From positions 1 through 64,000 of the forward strand of contig JAAFJF010000011.1 of the NCBI GenBank assembly GCA_013298815.1: DNA of 64,000 nt, read 5' to 3'. Source of the DNA: Polaromonas sp. Lineage in GTDB: Bacteria; Pseudomonadota; Gammaproteobacteria; Burkholderiales; Burkholderiaceae_C. This document shows positions 18,717 to 26,832 of the stretch, one piece after another (the first letter of the stretch is position 1; each line of letters opens with the position of its first letter). Both the position numbers and the translations under genes were made by a program. Below the pieces are notes generated by a model. It searched no databases. It saw only the letters and a list, made by a program, of their open reading frames with translations, and was not told the DNA's origin.

Positions 18717-19082
18717 CTACAGAATCGGTGGTTTTTGGCTGTGCGCGATGCTTGCGCTGGCATATCTGCTAGCTGGAGCCAATGGTTGTGCGTAGTGCAC
18801 TTGATCGAAACTGGTAATTTGCACAGTGCTGACCAAGCCGGTGGCATGGCAAGCTTGGCAATGGGTGCAGGCAGGTTTTGCTGTCTTACTATCCGTTGTT
18901 TTATTTTTGTGCATATCGCAATCGGACATGCTTTTTTCAGTGGGTAAATCGATATTAGTCGGCGTATTCATTGCTTGAGTAGCTATCAAATTAATAGCAG
19001 CCATTTCAGTCGCCATCGCCTCGCCCATCCAACCACGCAGTGGCAGCAGGGCTATCATGAATATGAATATAAAGCGACGCAT
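18717..19082 (-). CDS. Small exported Cys-containing protein of the metal block, carrying a repeat-derived segment
   Basis: Hypothetical protein of 121 aa. It starts with a hydrophobic signal-like stretch (MRRFIFIFMIALLPLRGW). A CTHCQACH cluster near residues 80-90 could bind a metal ion or heme-like ligand. Residues about 27-43 (AAINLIATQAMNTPTNI) are encoded by an in-frame copy of the dispersed repeat. The ATG at 19082 is preferred to a TTG at 19100. The gene lies 14 bp after the CDF transporter gene, in the same operon. Similar small proteins often accompany metal-efflux genes, but I do not recognise a named family. Confidence 0.68.
   Translation of the reverse strand: MRRFIFIFMIALLPLRGWMGEAMATEMAAINLIATQAMNTPTNIDLPTEKSMSDCDMHKNKTTDSKTAKPACTHCQACHATGLVSTVQITSFDQVHYAQPLAPASRYASASIAHSQKPPIL
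18954..19003 (+). repeat. Dispersed palindromic repeat, copy 5, inside a coding region
   Basis: TTAGTCGGCG, TATTCATTGCTTGAG, then TAGCTATCAAATTAATAG. It aligns to the intergenic copies over its full length and is read in frame by the minus-strand gene 18717-19082. Confidence 0.85.
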
Positions 19083-19096
19083 GTAGTTATGATAAA

Positions 19097-19747
19097 TCAA
19101 TCGCGGGAAAGTTCAACAGTCTTCAGTTCAAACCTCGCGTGTTGAATAACTGACCAACCGCCCCAAATCGCCAAAGCAGCCATTCCTAAGGCGACAGCCA
19201 AATCAGGCCACGCCGAGCCTGTGCCAAACACCCCCACAGCGGCCAGCATGACGGCAATGTTGCCAAAAGCATCGTTGCGCGAGCACAGCCAGACGCTGCG
19301 CATATTGGCATCCCCCGTACGGTAGCGGTACAACATCAACGCAACCACGACATTGGCTACCAAGGCTAGAAAACCGATACTTCCCATGGTGGCGGCTTCA
19401 GGCATATCGCCTGTTTTGGCTGCCCACACCGCTTTGCCTAAAACAAAGAATCCAAAGCCCAGCATGCAAGTGCCTTTGAGTAGGGCGGCTTTTGAGCGCC
19501 AAGCCATTGCCATTGTGAGCACCGCTAAAGAGACGCCGTAGTTGGCTGCATCACCCAAAAAATCAATCGCATCGGCGAGCAACGACACGGAGCCTGAGCT
19601 AAAGCCGGCACCTAACTCGATGGCAAACATCACCGCGTTCACAGCCAGTGCAAACCACAAAATATTGCGATATTTAGGGTCTCTCGCAGCTTCTGGGCTG
19701 CTGTGATCGTGGTTATGACCGTCAGTGTGGTCGTGATGGGCTGACAT
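19097..19747 (-). CDS. Short cation-diffusion-facilitator-type transporter
   Basis: Inner-membrane cation transporter of 216 aa. A His/Asp-rich N-terminus (HHDHTDGHNHDHSS) precedes about six transmembrane segments. The metal site pair (LLADAIDFLGDAANYG) and its partner (CSRNDAFGNIAVMLAA) are where CDF proteins keep Asp/His/Asn ligands. It lacks the C-terminal cytoplasmic domain of typical CDF proteins of about 300 aa, but short forms are known. Its start overlaps the stop of the DsbA-like gene by one base, suggesting translational coupling. Probable substrates are Zn, Co, Cd or Ni. Confidence 0.85.
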   Translation of the reverse strand: MSAHHDHTDGHNHDHSSPEAARDPKYRNILWFALAVNAVMFAIELGAGFSSGSVSLLADAIDFLGDAANYGVSLAVLTMAMAWRSKAALLKGTCMLGFGFFVLGKAVWAAKTGDMPEAATMGSIGFLALVANVVVALMLYRYRTGDANMRSVWLCSRNDAFGNIAVMLAAVGVFGTGSAWPDLAVALGMAALAIWGGWSVIQHARFELKTVELSRD

Positions 19748-20415
19748 TAGTTTTCAGCCGAAGCAAATACTTGTTGTACCCGCTGTAGCATCTCGTCCGC
19801 TTCCATATAGCCATTCGCTACCAGTTGCGCTTCGCCATTCACCACAGCAATAAGTGCCGGAAAGCCACGAATGCCCCATTGCTGCACCATGGCAAAGTCG
19901 TTGTGAGTCTGCGTTTTGATGCTGTCGCTTTCAAAAGCTTCAACAAAATCACTTCTCGAAAAATCAACATCACCTAGTATGTTTGAATCAAGCAATTCTT
20001 CTTTAACTTCTTGCCAAATGTCTGCCAATACAGATGTTTGTGTGATGTCACGACCCAACGCGTAAAAAGCATGTTGAATGGCATGGTACATCGCCAGCGT
20101 GTGCTGAGCTGCATGAGTGCGTATGGTGACGACAGCACGGCAAGCGGGCTCGGTGTCGTAAATATAGCCTTCACTGTCAAACTGGCCTGTGCCAAACGGT
20201 TTGCCCGAGCGTTTGGTCACTTCTTCCCAGTGGTGGTGCAACGTTGATTTCAGTGTATCGGGCATAACCTCATTGTTATAAGCACGCAGGCCTCCAAGTA
20301 CCATAGCAAGTGGCACACCGGGTAATTGTTCTAGCAACTGCTGCAAAGGCACGCCGAAGCCGTAGCACCAAGAGCACATGGGGTCGCCGACGTAGACGAG
20401 AGAGTTTTCAGTCAT
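19747..20415 (-). CDS. DsbA-family thiol oxidoreductase (FrnE/2-hydroxychromene isomerase-like fold)
   Basis: Protein of 222 aa with a thioredoxin fold and DsbA helical insertion. The redox motif CSWC is in YVGDPMCSWCYGFG near the N-terminus, and the cis-Pro loop is RGFPALIAV. No signal peptide is visible, so it is probably cytoplasmic. It is the first gene of the minus-strand metal block and its stop overlaps the CDF transporter start. Thiol-stress protection during metal exposure is a reasonable inference, but its partner is unknown. Confidence 0.85.
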   Translation of the reverse strand: MTENSLVYVGDPMCSWCYGFGVPLQQLLEQLPGVPLAMVLGGLRAYNNEVMPDTLKSTLHHHWEEVTKRSGKPFGTGQFDSEGYIYDTEPACRAVVTIRTHAAQHTLAMYHAIQHAFYALGRDITQTSVLADIWQEVKEELLDSNILGDVDFSRSDFVEAFESDSIKTQTHNDFAMVQQWGIRGFPALIAVVNGEAQLVANGYMEADEMLQRVQQVFASAEN

Positions 20416-20461
20416 AGCAATATTGCTGTCAAATATAAGATAAACAACATTATAAAAATAC

Positions 20462-21433
20462 TTAATCTAGCTTGGCACCAGATGCCAAAACAGCCTTAGC
20501 CCAGAGCGGTGTTTGCAAAGCTAAAAACTGTCCAAATTCATCGCTGCCTAAAAATGCTGGGTCTGTACCTTGTGTCACCATTCGGCTGCGTACATCGGGG
20601 TTGTTCATGATTTGTTTGAAAGCATCACTCAGCTTGGCAACCACATCTTTGGGTGTGCCAGCAGGCGCTAAAAAGCCGTAAAAACCGACAACATCAAACC
20701 CTTTGATGCCAGATTCAATCACGGTTGGAATATCGGGTAGAGCAGGGTTACGCTCTTTGCTGGTGACAGCCAATGCACGCACTTTGCCTTGCTTATGATA
20801 GTTGGCCGCTTGGGGAATAGATTCCGCCATAAATTGCACCTGGCCACCCATCAAGTCCGTAAAGGCTGGTGCGCTACCACGATAGGGAATGTGAACCATG
20901 AACAAGCCAGTCGCGGTTTTGAACATTTCGGGCACGATGTGCGAGATACCACCATTGCCAGCTGAGCCATAGTTGATCTTGCCTGGGTTTTTACGTGTAT
21001 AGGCAATGAATTCAGGCAGTGTTTTAGCAGGAACAGCGTTGTTGACTAGTAATGCCAAGGGTTGCTGAGCTGTGCGAGCAATCGGCACAAAATCACGCAA
21101 GGTGTTGTACGGCAATTTGCTATAAAGCGCACCGTTGATGACGCTAACGCCAGTATTCGCCAACATCAGTGTGTAACCGTCTGCGGGCGATTTAGCCACG
21201 CTTTCTGCGCCTACGCTGCCGCCTGCACCGGGTTTGTAGTCCACCAAAACGGGCTGGCCTAAGATCGTCTGAAGTTTATCAACTAGCAGTCGTGCATGCT
21301 GGTCTAGTGGCCCGCCCGCTGGAAAGCCGATCACGATTTTGATAGGTTTATCAGGATACGCCGTCGCACTATTTGCCTGAAATGCTATGAATATAGTAGC
21401 TAAAAAAGAGATTATTTTTTTTGAAAATAGCAT
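20462..21433 (-). CDS. Tripartite tricarboxylate (TctC/Bug) substrate-binding protein
   Basis: Periplasmic receptor of 323 aa from the large Bug family of betaproteobacteria. The mature protein begins YPDKPIKIVIGFPAGGPLD, the classic TctC opening, and VDYKPGAGG follows. The signal peptide (residues 1-25) is largely encoded by a sequence resembling the dispersed repeat. The ATG at 21433 is used; a longer TTG-started frame would overlap the upstream gene. No TctA/TctB membrane genes are nearby, which is usual for orphan Bug proteins. The ligand is probably a carboxylate, not assignable. Confidence 0.9.
   Translation of the reverse strand: MLFSKKIISFLATIFIAFQANSATAYPDKPIKIVIGFPAGGPLDQHARLLVDKLQTILGQPVLVDYKPGAGGSVGAESVAKSPADGYTLMLANTGVSVINGALYSKLPYNTLRDFVPIARTAQQPLALLVNNAVPAKTLPEFIAYTRKNPGKINYGSAGNGGISHIVPEMFKTATGLFMVHIPYRGSAPAFTDLMGGQVQFMAESIPQAANYHKQGKVRALAVTSKERNPALPDIPTVIESGIKGFDVVGFYGFLAPAGTPKDVVAKLSDAFKQIMNNPDVRSRMVTQGTDPAFLGSDEFGQFLALQTPLWAKAVLASGAKLD
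21356..21402 (+). repeat. Possible repeat copy 6, inside the tctC signal-peptide coding region
   Basis: ACGCCGTCGCACTATTTGCC, then TGAAATGCTATGAATATAGTAG: the order of core, GCTAT and ATAGTAG matches the family, but with more mismatches than the clear copies. Confidence 0.5.
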
Positions 21434-21443
21434 TTTCTGTCTT

Positions 21444-23123
21444 TCATTCGTTATTACATTTTGTAGGCTCAGTGGCAACCAGTAAATTGCTTTGCCGCAA
21501 ACGCGTGGGGCTGAGCGCTCCTGCGGAGTCTAAAATCGGGTAAGCAATAGAGCAAATGTGCGAATTGATGCGTTTCAGCTCGCTGATCAAGTCTAAATGC
21601 AAGCTGCTGGTTTCTATGCTCAAGGTGCTGTTGTCTGTTAAGCGGTCTAAATGTGTACTTGAGTACGCGCGTTCAAGATCACGAAAGCGAGCTTTCTCCT
21701 CAAGCAGTCGCTGTGCATCACGCACATCACCGTTGAGGAAGACGCTCATGCTTAATCGCAAGTTGTCTACCAAGCGTGCATGCAACTCGCAAATTTCGGC
21801 CATGCCAGCATCTGAAAAATTGCGTCCGCGTTTGATTTTTTTATCTTCTACATCCAAAAGAACACGCTCAATGATGTCGCCAATCTGCTCCATGTTGATG
21901 GTGAAGCTGATGATATCTGTCCAACGTCGGCTCTCGTTTTCAGCCAAGGCTTCGCGAGATATTTTGGTGAGGTAGTATTTGATAGCGGAATACAGCTCGT
22001 CAACCGTGTCGTCCAAACCGCGCAAGTTTTCTGCTAATTCAATGTCGTTGCTTTTGATGACGGTAAGCGTGCCCCGCAGCATAGTTTCCACCACATCGGC
22101 TTGGTGTAAGGCCTCACGTGCTGCGCACGAAATAGCTAATGATGGCGTTGACAAAGCCGAAGGGTCTAAATGGCGCGGGCGTGACAAGGCGTTGTCCACA
22201 TTGGGCGGTAAGAGTTTTTCAACCCTGCGCGCTATCACACCTGTAAAACCAATGAAGACCAAAGCTACCAATACATTGAATGCCAAATGAAAAACGACCA
22301 CTTGCGTCGCAGCGCCCGTTATAACCGCGCTGGTGTATTTAAGCCATAAGCCAGTGAAGGGCGCTACAGCTAAAATCCCCCCAATTTTGAACAGTAAATT
22401 TCCCAGCGGCACTTGCCGCACGGTGACTGCCGCGTTGAGGGTGGTAAGCACCGCCAGCAAACCGCTGCCCAAATTCGCACCCAAAACCAGGCCTAGCGCT
22501 ACTTCCATGGGTATCACTTGCGAAGCAGCTAAAGTCGCTACCAACAAAACGGTAGCCAAGCTAGAGTAGGCAAGGCAGGCGATAAGCGCGCCTACAGCGA
22601 CTTCTAAAAGCAAGTCGCTGCTCAAAGATTTCAAAACCAGTTGCACAACTTCAGATTGTGTGAGAACGCGGGTGGATGCGCTGATCAAGCTCAACGCCAG
22701 CAACATCAAACCCAGCCCAATCAAGATGCGGCCCACGCGCCCAACAGTCGTATTTTGCCTGGCAATAAATAGCAACACACCTATAAAAATCAGCAGAGGT
22801 GAGAGCCAAGTCAAATCGAAATGAAACACAACTGCCATCAAGCTCGTACCGACATCTGCGCCCAGCATGACGGCAAGCGCCGCAGCTAGCGTCACCATGC
22901 CTTGCCCCACAAACGCGGAAACGATCAGCGCGGTTGCCGTGCTGGACTGCACTACAGCTGTCACACCCACGCCAGCCATAGCAGCAGTCGCCCGGTTACC
23001 CGTAGCCTGCGCCAAGATGTGCCTGAGGTTTGCACCAAATACACGCAAAATACCCGTACGCACCAAATGCGTGCCCCAAACCAGTAGCGCAATAGCGGCT
23101 AGTAAATTTAACAAATGTTTCAT
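21444..23123 (-). CDS. Na/Pi cotransporter family protein with PhoU-like C-terminal domain
   Basis: Inner-membrane sodium:phosphate symporter of 559 aa. The N-terminal half holds two inverted Na/Pi repeats with the characteristic QSSTATALIVSAFVGQGMV motif and about 8-9 membrane segments. The C-terminal region (from about residue 330) is a PhoU-like helical bundle (AREALHQADVVETMLRGTL; ESRRWTDIISFTINMEQIGD). It is YjbB/NptA-like. The tctC start lies 10 bp downstream, so the two may be cotranscribed although functionally unrelated. Confidence 0.92.
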   Translation of the reverse strand: MKHLLNLLAAIALLVWGTHLVRTGILRVFGANLRHILAQATGNRATAAMAGVGVTAVVQSSTATALIVSAFVGQGMVTLAAALAVMLGADVGTSLMAVVFHFDLTWLSPLLIFIGVLLFIARQNTTVGRVGRILIGLGLMLLALSLISASTRVLTQSEVVQLVLKSLSSDLLLEVAVGALIACLAYSSLATVLLVATLAASQVIPMEVALGLVLGANLGSGLLAVLTTLNAAVTVRQVPLGNLLFKIGGILAVAPFTGLWLKYTSAVITGAATQVVVFHLAFNVLVALVFIGFTGVIARRVEKLLPPNVDNALSRPRHLDPSALSTPSLAISCAAREALHQADVVETMLRGTLTVIKSNDIELAENLRGLDDTVDELYSAIKYYLTKISREALAENESRRWTDIISFTINMEQIGDIIERVLLDVEDKKIKRGRNFSDAGMAEICELHARLVDNLRLSMSVFLNGDVRDAQRLLEEKARFRDLERAYSSTHLDRLTDNSTLSIETSSLHLDLISELKRINSHICSIAYPILDSAGALSPTRLRQSNLLVATEPTKCNNE

Positions 23124-23322
23124 CGAACTCCAAATCTAATCAACATCATAACGAAGTGACATAGCCTTTTCTCCTGCTTCTAAGCACTTTGTGTGTACGT
23201 CGCCTAAGTGACGGCATTTACTTGAAATAATACTAACTCTGTAGAGGCGCTGCTTTAAAGCGTTTATGCTGTGTGCAAAGTTTTATAAAAGTGCGTTAAC
23301 CCCAAAAAGTAACGGAGACACC

Positions 23323-25008
23323 ATGCTGACAAAAAACAAGTTTTGGCCCAAACGCGTACCTCGTACGATCACCCCATCTCAAACACCACTGTGGGATAAC
23401 TTAGCCATCAGCGCCAAACGATATCCCGACAAGGCTGCCGTGGTATTTTTTGGAAGCGTTCTTACTTACGCACAATTGCTGCAAAAAGCAGAGCACTTGG
23501 CTGCTTATTTATACCGGCTAGGCGTCAAAAAAGGTGACAGGGTGGTTTTGAATATGCAAAACTGCCCACAACTTATCGTGGCGCATTGGGCGATTTTGCG
23601 AGCCAATGCGGTGGTGGTACCGGTGAACCCTATGAACCGCGCTGAAGAATTGAAGCATTACATCACCGACCCAGATGCCAAAGTTGCCATCACGACAGGT
23701 GATTTAGCAGCTGAATTGGCGCTGGCAAACGATGCGTTAGAGCCGAGCTTGCGCTTGAATCACCTTATCGTGACTCAATTTACTGATGCATTTGATGCTA
23801 ATGTTAATGGTGAAGATGCCTTACCAGTCGCTTGGCATGATTGGTTGTTGACGCGACATACTTTGCCCATCATGCAAGGCGCTGTTGTTCATAATTGGGT
23901 TGATGCACTGGCCTGTCAAGACGTGCCACCCCTACTGACTGTTAAACCCGCTGATTTAGCCATCTTGCCCTACACCAGCGGTACGACGGGTTTACCTAAA
24001 GGCTGCATGCACACGCAAGCCAGCATCATGCATAACGCAGTCTCTAGTAATCTTTGGTTGGGTGGGTCCTCAGAAGGCGTGACCTTGGCTGTTGTGCCCA
24101 TGTTTCACATCACCGGCATGGTTAGCGTGATGCACGCCAGCATTTACAGTGGCGCTACTTTGGTGTTGATGCCGCGTTGGGATAGAGAATTAGCAGGGCG
24201 TTTGATTTCGCGTTATCAAGTGACGCATTGGACAAATATCCCCACCATGGTGATTGATTTGATGGGAAGTCCAAATTTTGAACAATATGATTTGACCAGC
24301 CTTATCAATATCGGCGGCGGTGGCGCGGCTATGCCGCAGGCCGTAGCGCAGCGCTTGTTTGAGCAGTTTGGTTTGCGCTATGTTGAGGGCTATGGCTTGA
24401 CTGAGACCGCTGCACCATCACACACGAATCCTCCTGATGCCCCGAAGCAGCAATGTTTGGGTATTCCCGTGATTGGCACTGATTCACGTGTGATTGATCC
24501 TGAAACTCTTGCAGAAATGCCGCAAGGCGAGCAGGGCGAAATCATCATGAACGGGCCACAAATATTCTCTGGCTATTGGAAACGTGCAGACGCTACAAAA
24601 GCGGTCTTTATTGAGATTGACGGCAAAAGCTTTTTCCGCTCCGGCGATTTGGGCCATATAGACGAAGATGGCTACTTTTTCATCACCGACCGCTTGAAAC
24701 GCATGATCAACGCCAGCGGCTTCAAGGTGTGGCCAGCCGAGGTGGAGGCTTTGATGTTTCGCCACCCCGCCATTCAAGAGGCCTGCATCATCAGTACGCA
24801 AGATGCCTACCGTGGTGAGTCGGTCAAAGCTGTTGTCGTATTACGCACAACACACAAACAGACTACGGAGCAAGACATCATTGACTGGTGCCGTGACAAC
24901 ATGGCAGTTTACAAAATGCCGCGTACAGTGCAGTTTGTCGATGCGCTGCCTAAAAGCGGCAGCGGCAAGGTGATGTGGCGGACTTTGCAAGACGCAGAAA
25001 AGGTTTAA
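23323..25008 (+). CDS. AMP-dependent (long-chain) acyl-CoA synthetase
   Basis: Adenylate-forming enzyme of 561 aa that activates a carboxylic acid through acyl-AMP to acyl-CoA. The ATP loop is PYTSGTTGLPKG, the A5 motif is EGYGLTETAAP, the hinge region is RSGDLGHIDEDGYFFITDRL, and the catalytic Lys is in LPKSGSGKVMWR. No transmembrane segment is seen. The ATG at 23323 has ACGGAG upstream and is preferred to an ATG at 23266. Chain length is not predictable; medium- or long-chain fatty acid is likely. It stands alone, convergent with dadA. Confidence 0.9.
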   Translation: MLTKNKFWPKRVPRTITPSQTPLWDNLAISAKRYPDKAAVVFFGSVLTYAQLLQKAEHLAAYLYRLGVKKGDRVVLNMQNCPQLIVAHWAILRANAVVVPVNPMNRAEELKHYITDPDAKVAITTGDLAAELALANDALEPSLRLNHLIVTQFTDAFDANVNGEDALPVAWHDWLLTRHTLPIMQGAVVHNWVDALACQDVPPLLTVKPADLAILPYTSGTTGLPKGCMHTQASIMHNAVSSNLWLGGSSEGVTLAVVPMFHITGMVSVMHASIYSGATLVLMPRWDRELAGRLISRYQVTHWTNIPTMVIDLMGSPNFEQYDLTSLINIGGGGAAMPQAVAQRLFEQFGLRYVEGYGLTETAAPSHTNPPDAPKQQCLGIPVIGTDSRVIDPETLAEMPQGEQGEIIMNGPQIFSGYWKRADATKAVFIEIDGKSFFRSGDLGHIDEDGYFFITDRLKRMINASGFKVWPAEVEALMFRHPAIQEACIISTQDAYRGESVKAVVVLRTTHKQTTEQDIIDWCRDNMAVYKMPRTVQFVDALPKSGSGKVMWRTLQDAEKV

Positions 25009-25021
25009 TCAGACTATCCGT

Positions 25022-25068
25022 GCACCCTGAGCTTGTCGAAAGGCTTCGACAAGCTCAACCACAACGGT
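25022..25068. repeat. Palindrome of the CTGAGCTTGTCGAA type, probable bidirectional terminator
   Basis: A perfect 13-bp inverted repeat (TGAGCTTGTCGAA / TTCGACAAGCTCA, 25028-25057) with a 4-nt loop lies between the convergent acyl-CoA synthetase and dadA genes. This sequence type is a common dispersed palindrome in proteobacteria and often sits between convergent genes. It is unrelated to the other repeat family here. Confidence 0.8.
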
Positions 25069-25082
25069 TATTTAACGAACGT

Positions 25083-26348
25083 TTACTTCTGAAACGCAAA
25101 ATCAACTTCGGGTGCTAAGCCACTGATGATACGGGCGATTGACTTACCCGAACCGCAGGCATGTGTCCAACCTAACGTGCCATGGCCGGTGTTGAGGAAA
25201 AAGTTATTGAACTTCGTTTTGCCAATCAAGGGCACGTTTGACGGTGTCGCTGGCCGCAAACCCGTCCAAAACTGCGCCTGAGAGGCATCACCTGCACCTG
25301 GGAACAACTGCTCAACACGTTTAACAATCGCCTCGCAGCGCACACGGTTCAAATCGCGGTCGTAGCCATTGAGCTCTGCCGTACCTGCAATCCGCATGCG
25401 GTCACCCGTTTCTGTGGTGTAACGAGAGAACACCAGCTTGTACTCGTCGTCGGTTAACGACACTTGATAAGCTTTAGATGCATCAACCACAGGCATGGTG
25501 ACAGAGTAGCCTTTGGCAGGGTAGATCGGTAAATTGATGCCCAGTGGTGAGGCGTAGATCGGGCTGAGCGATCCCATCGCCATCACGTAAGCATCTGCCC
25601 TCACGCGTTGGAAACGACCTTCGTTGTCAGTGGCTTCCACATGGTCAATAGCACCACCAGATTCGCGCAAGGCCGTCACGGTATGGCTCATCAAAAACTT
25701 CACGCCAGCATCTTTGCACAGTTTGACCAATTCACGTGCAAACAAATTGGCGTCGCCAGACTCGTCTTCCGCCGTGTAGGTCGCGCCCGCAAGTTGTGGG
25801 CGAATGTGCTTGAGAGCGGGTTCAAGGCGAAGAGCCTCGTCGGCAGAGATGACTTGGCGCTCACATCCTAACGCCCGCATTTGTTCAGCAGGCTTGAGCG
25901 CTCCGTCAAATTCTTTTTGTGTGGTGTAAAAATGTAAAATCCCTTGTGTGCGCTGGGCGTAGCTCAAGCCTGTATCGCGGCGTAATGCCTGCAAAGTATC
26001 ACGGCTGTACGTGCCTAAACGTACGATTTGCTCGATGTTGTGGCGAGTCCGCGCGGGTGTGCACTCGCGCAAAAACTGCAAACCCCACAGCCACTGGCGC
26101 ATATCGGCACGAATGCGAAACAGCAAGGGCGCATCCTCTTTGCCCAGCCATTGCAGCACCTTGAGGGGCGCGCTGGGATTGGCCCAAGGTTCGGCATGGC
26201 TGACAGAAATTTGCCCTCCGTTAGCAAAGCTGGTCTCAGCCGCAGGTGTGGCCTGACGGTCTAGCACCGTGACTTCATGACCGAGTTGAGAAAGATAGTA
26301 AGCAGAGCTAACACCAAGCAAGCCGCTGCCGAGAACGAGTACACGCAT
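25083..26348 (-). CDS. dadA: D-amino acid dehydrogenase small subunit-type flavoprotein
   Basis: FAD-dependent amine dehydrogenase of 421 aa, membrane-associated. The dinucleotide motif is VLGSGLLGVSSAYYLSQLG at the N-terminus, followed by the FAD ribose Asp in TVLDRQ. PATPSNVPLIG and NTGHGTLGWTHACGSGK are typical of DadA near the C-terminus. It deaminates D-amino acids (classically D-alanine) to 2-oxo acids and passes electrons to the respiratory chain. The tandem glycine riboswitch upstream suggests that glycine, or an amino acid linked to glycine, is a physiological substrate or signal here. Confidence 0.93.
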   Translation of the reverse strand: MRVLVLGSGLLGVSSAYYLSQLGHEVTVLDRQATPAAETSFANGGQISVSHAEPWANPSAPLKVLQWLGKEDAPLLFRIRADMRQWLWGLQFLRECTPARTRHNIEQIVRLGTYSRDTLQALRRDTGLSYAQRTQGILHFYTTQKEFDGALKPAEQMRALGCERQVISADEALRLEPALKHIRPQLAGATYTAEDESGDANLFARELVKLCKDAGVKFLMSHTVTALRESGGAIDHVEATDNEGRFQRVRADAYVMAMGSLSPIYASPLGINLPIYPAKGYSVTMPVVDASKAYQVSLTDDEYKLVFSRYTTETGDRMRIAGTAELNGYDRDLNRVRCEAIVKRVEQLFPGAGDASQAQFWTGLRPATPSNVPLIGKTKFNNFFLNTGHGTLGWTHACGSGKSIARIISGLAPEVDFAFQK

Positions 26349-26367
26349 TTTTGAGCCTTTTAAGCAT

Positions 26368-26415
26368 TTAGCCGCCGATTTTGTTGCCTAAGATGCTATG
26401 GAAAATATAGCAAAT
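26368..26415 (+). repeat. Dispersed palindromic repeat, copy 7, in the dadA leader
   Basis: Read on the minus strand: a GCTATATTTTCCATAGC hairpin, then ATCTTAGGCAACAAAATCGG and CGGCTAAAT. It lies between the second glycine aptamer and the dadA start, in the region where the expression platform would be. Confidence 0.83.
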
Positions 26416-26454
26416 CAAAAAAGGCACATCAATCGAGGCTGGTTTGCCGCTCCC

Positions 26455-26725
26455 CCTGTCCTTGGTACCTGAGAGATTCACAGCACGCCACATCGGCATG
26501 TTGTTTGCTCCTTCGGTGCAAGGTATCGGAATTACATTTGCTGTAATGCGACACCCTAGCTCTCCAGACGGCGTATAAAAGGTTGCAGTACATCACCAAA
26601 AGGTGGCTAAAAGATCAAATTGATCGATTTGAAGCCAACTTGTATATGGATACCTGAGCGTTCATGGGAGTTTGCGCCTTCGGTGGAATAGACGTGCTAT
26701 TCACTCTCCTGCAACACGGATTGTA
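26455..26725 (-). promoter_or_regulatory. Tandem glycine riboswitch upstream of dadA
   Basis: Read on the minus strand, two glycine-aptamer signatures occur in order. Aptamer 1 (about 26712-26645) has GGAGAGTGAATAGCA, CCACCGAAGGCGCAAAC and CGCTCAGGTATCC. Aptamer 2 (about 26570-26458) has CTGGAGAGCTAGGGTG, CACCGAAGGAGCAAAC and AATCTCTCAGGTACCAAGGA. These blocks (GGAGAG, CCGAAGG.GCAA, CTCAGG) are the conserved core of the class. The linker of about 70 nt is long compared with usual tandem forms. This accounts for most of the gene-free stretch 26349-26832; the rest holds the repeat and the promoters of the two divergent genes. Confidence 0.92.
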
Positions 26726-26832
26726 ATGCAATAAGGTAACTTTAGGATGAATAACAATCTTGCAAAGATCGCTTGTAAGATACTTTGTAGGACAATTTGT
26801 TGAAAAATTCACCCAATTACTAGGATACGTTT

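Noticed and set aside
26349-26832. Possible small gene in the gap upstream of dadA
   Set aside because: The stretch is accounted for by the tandem riboswitch, the repeat and divergent promoters; the only short open frame crosses the aptamers.
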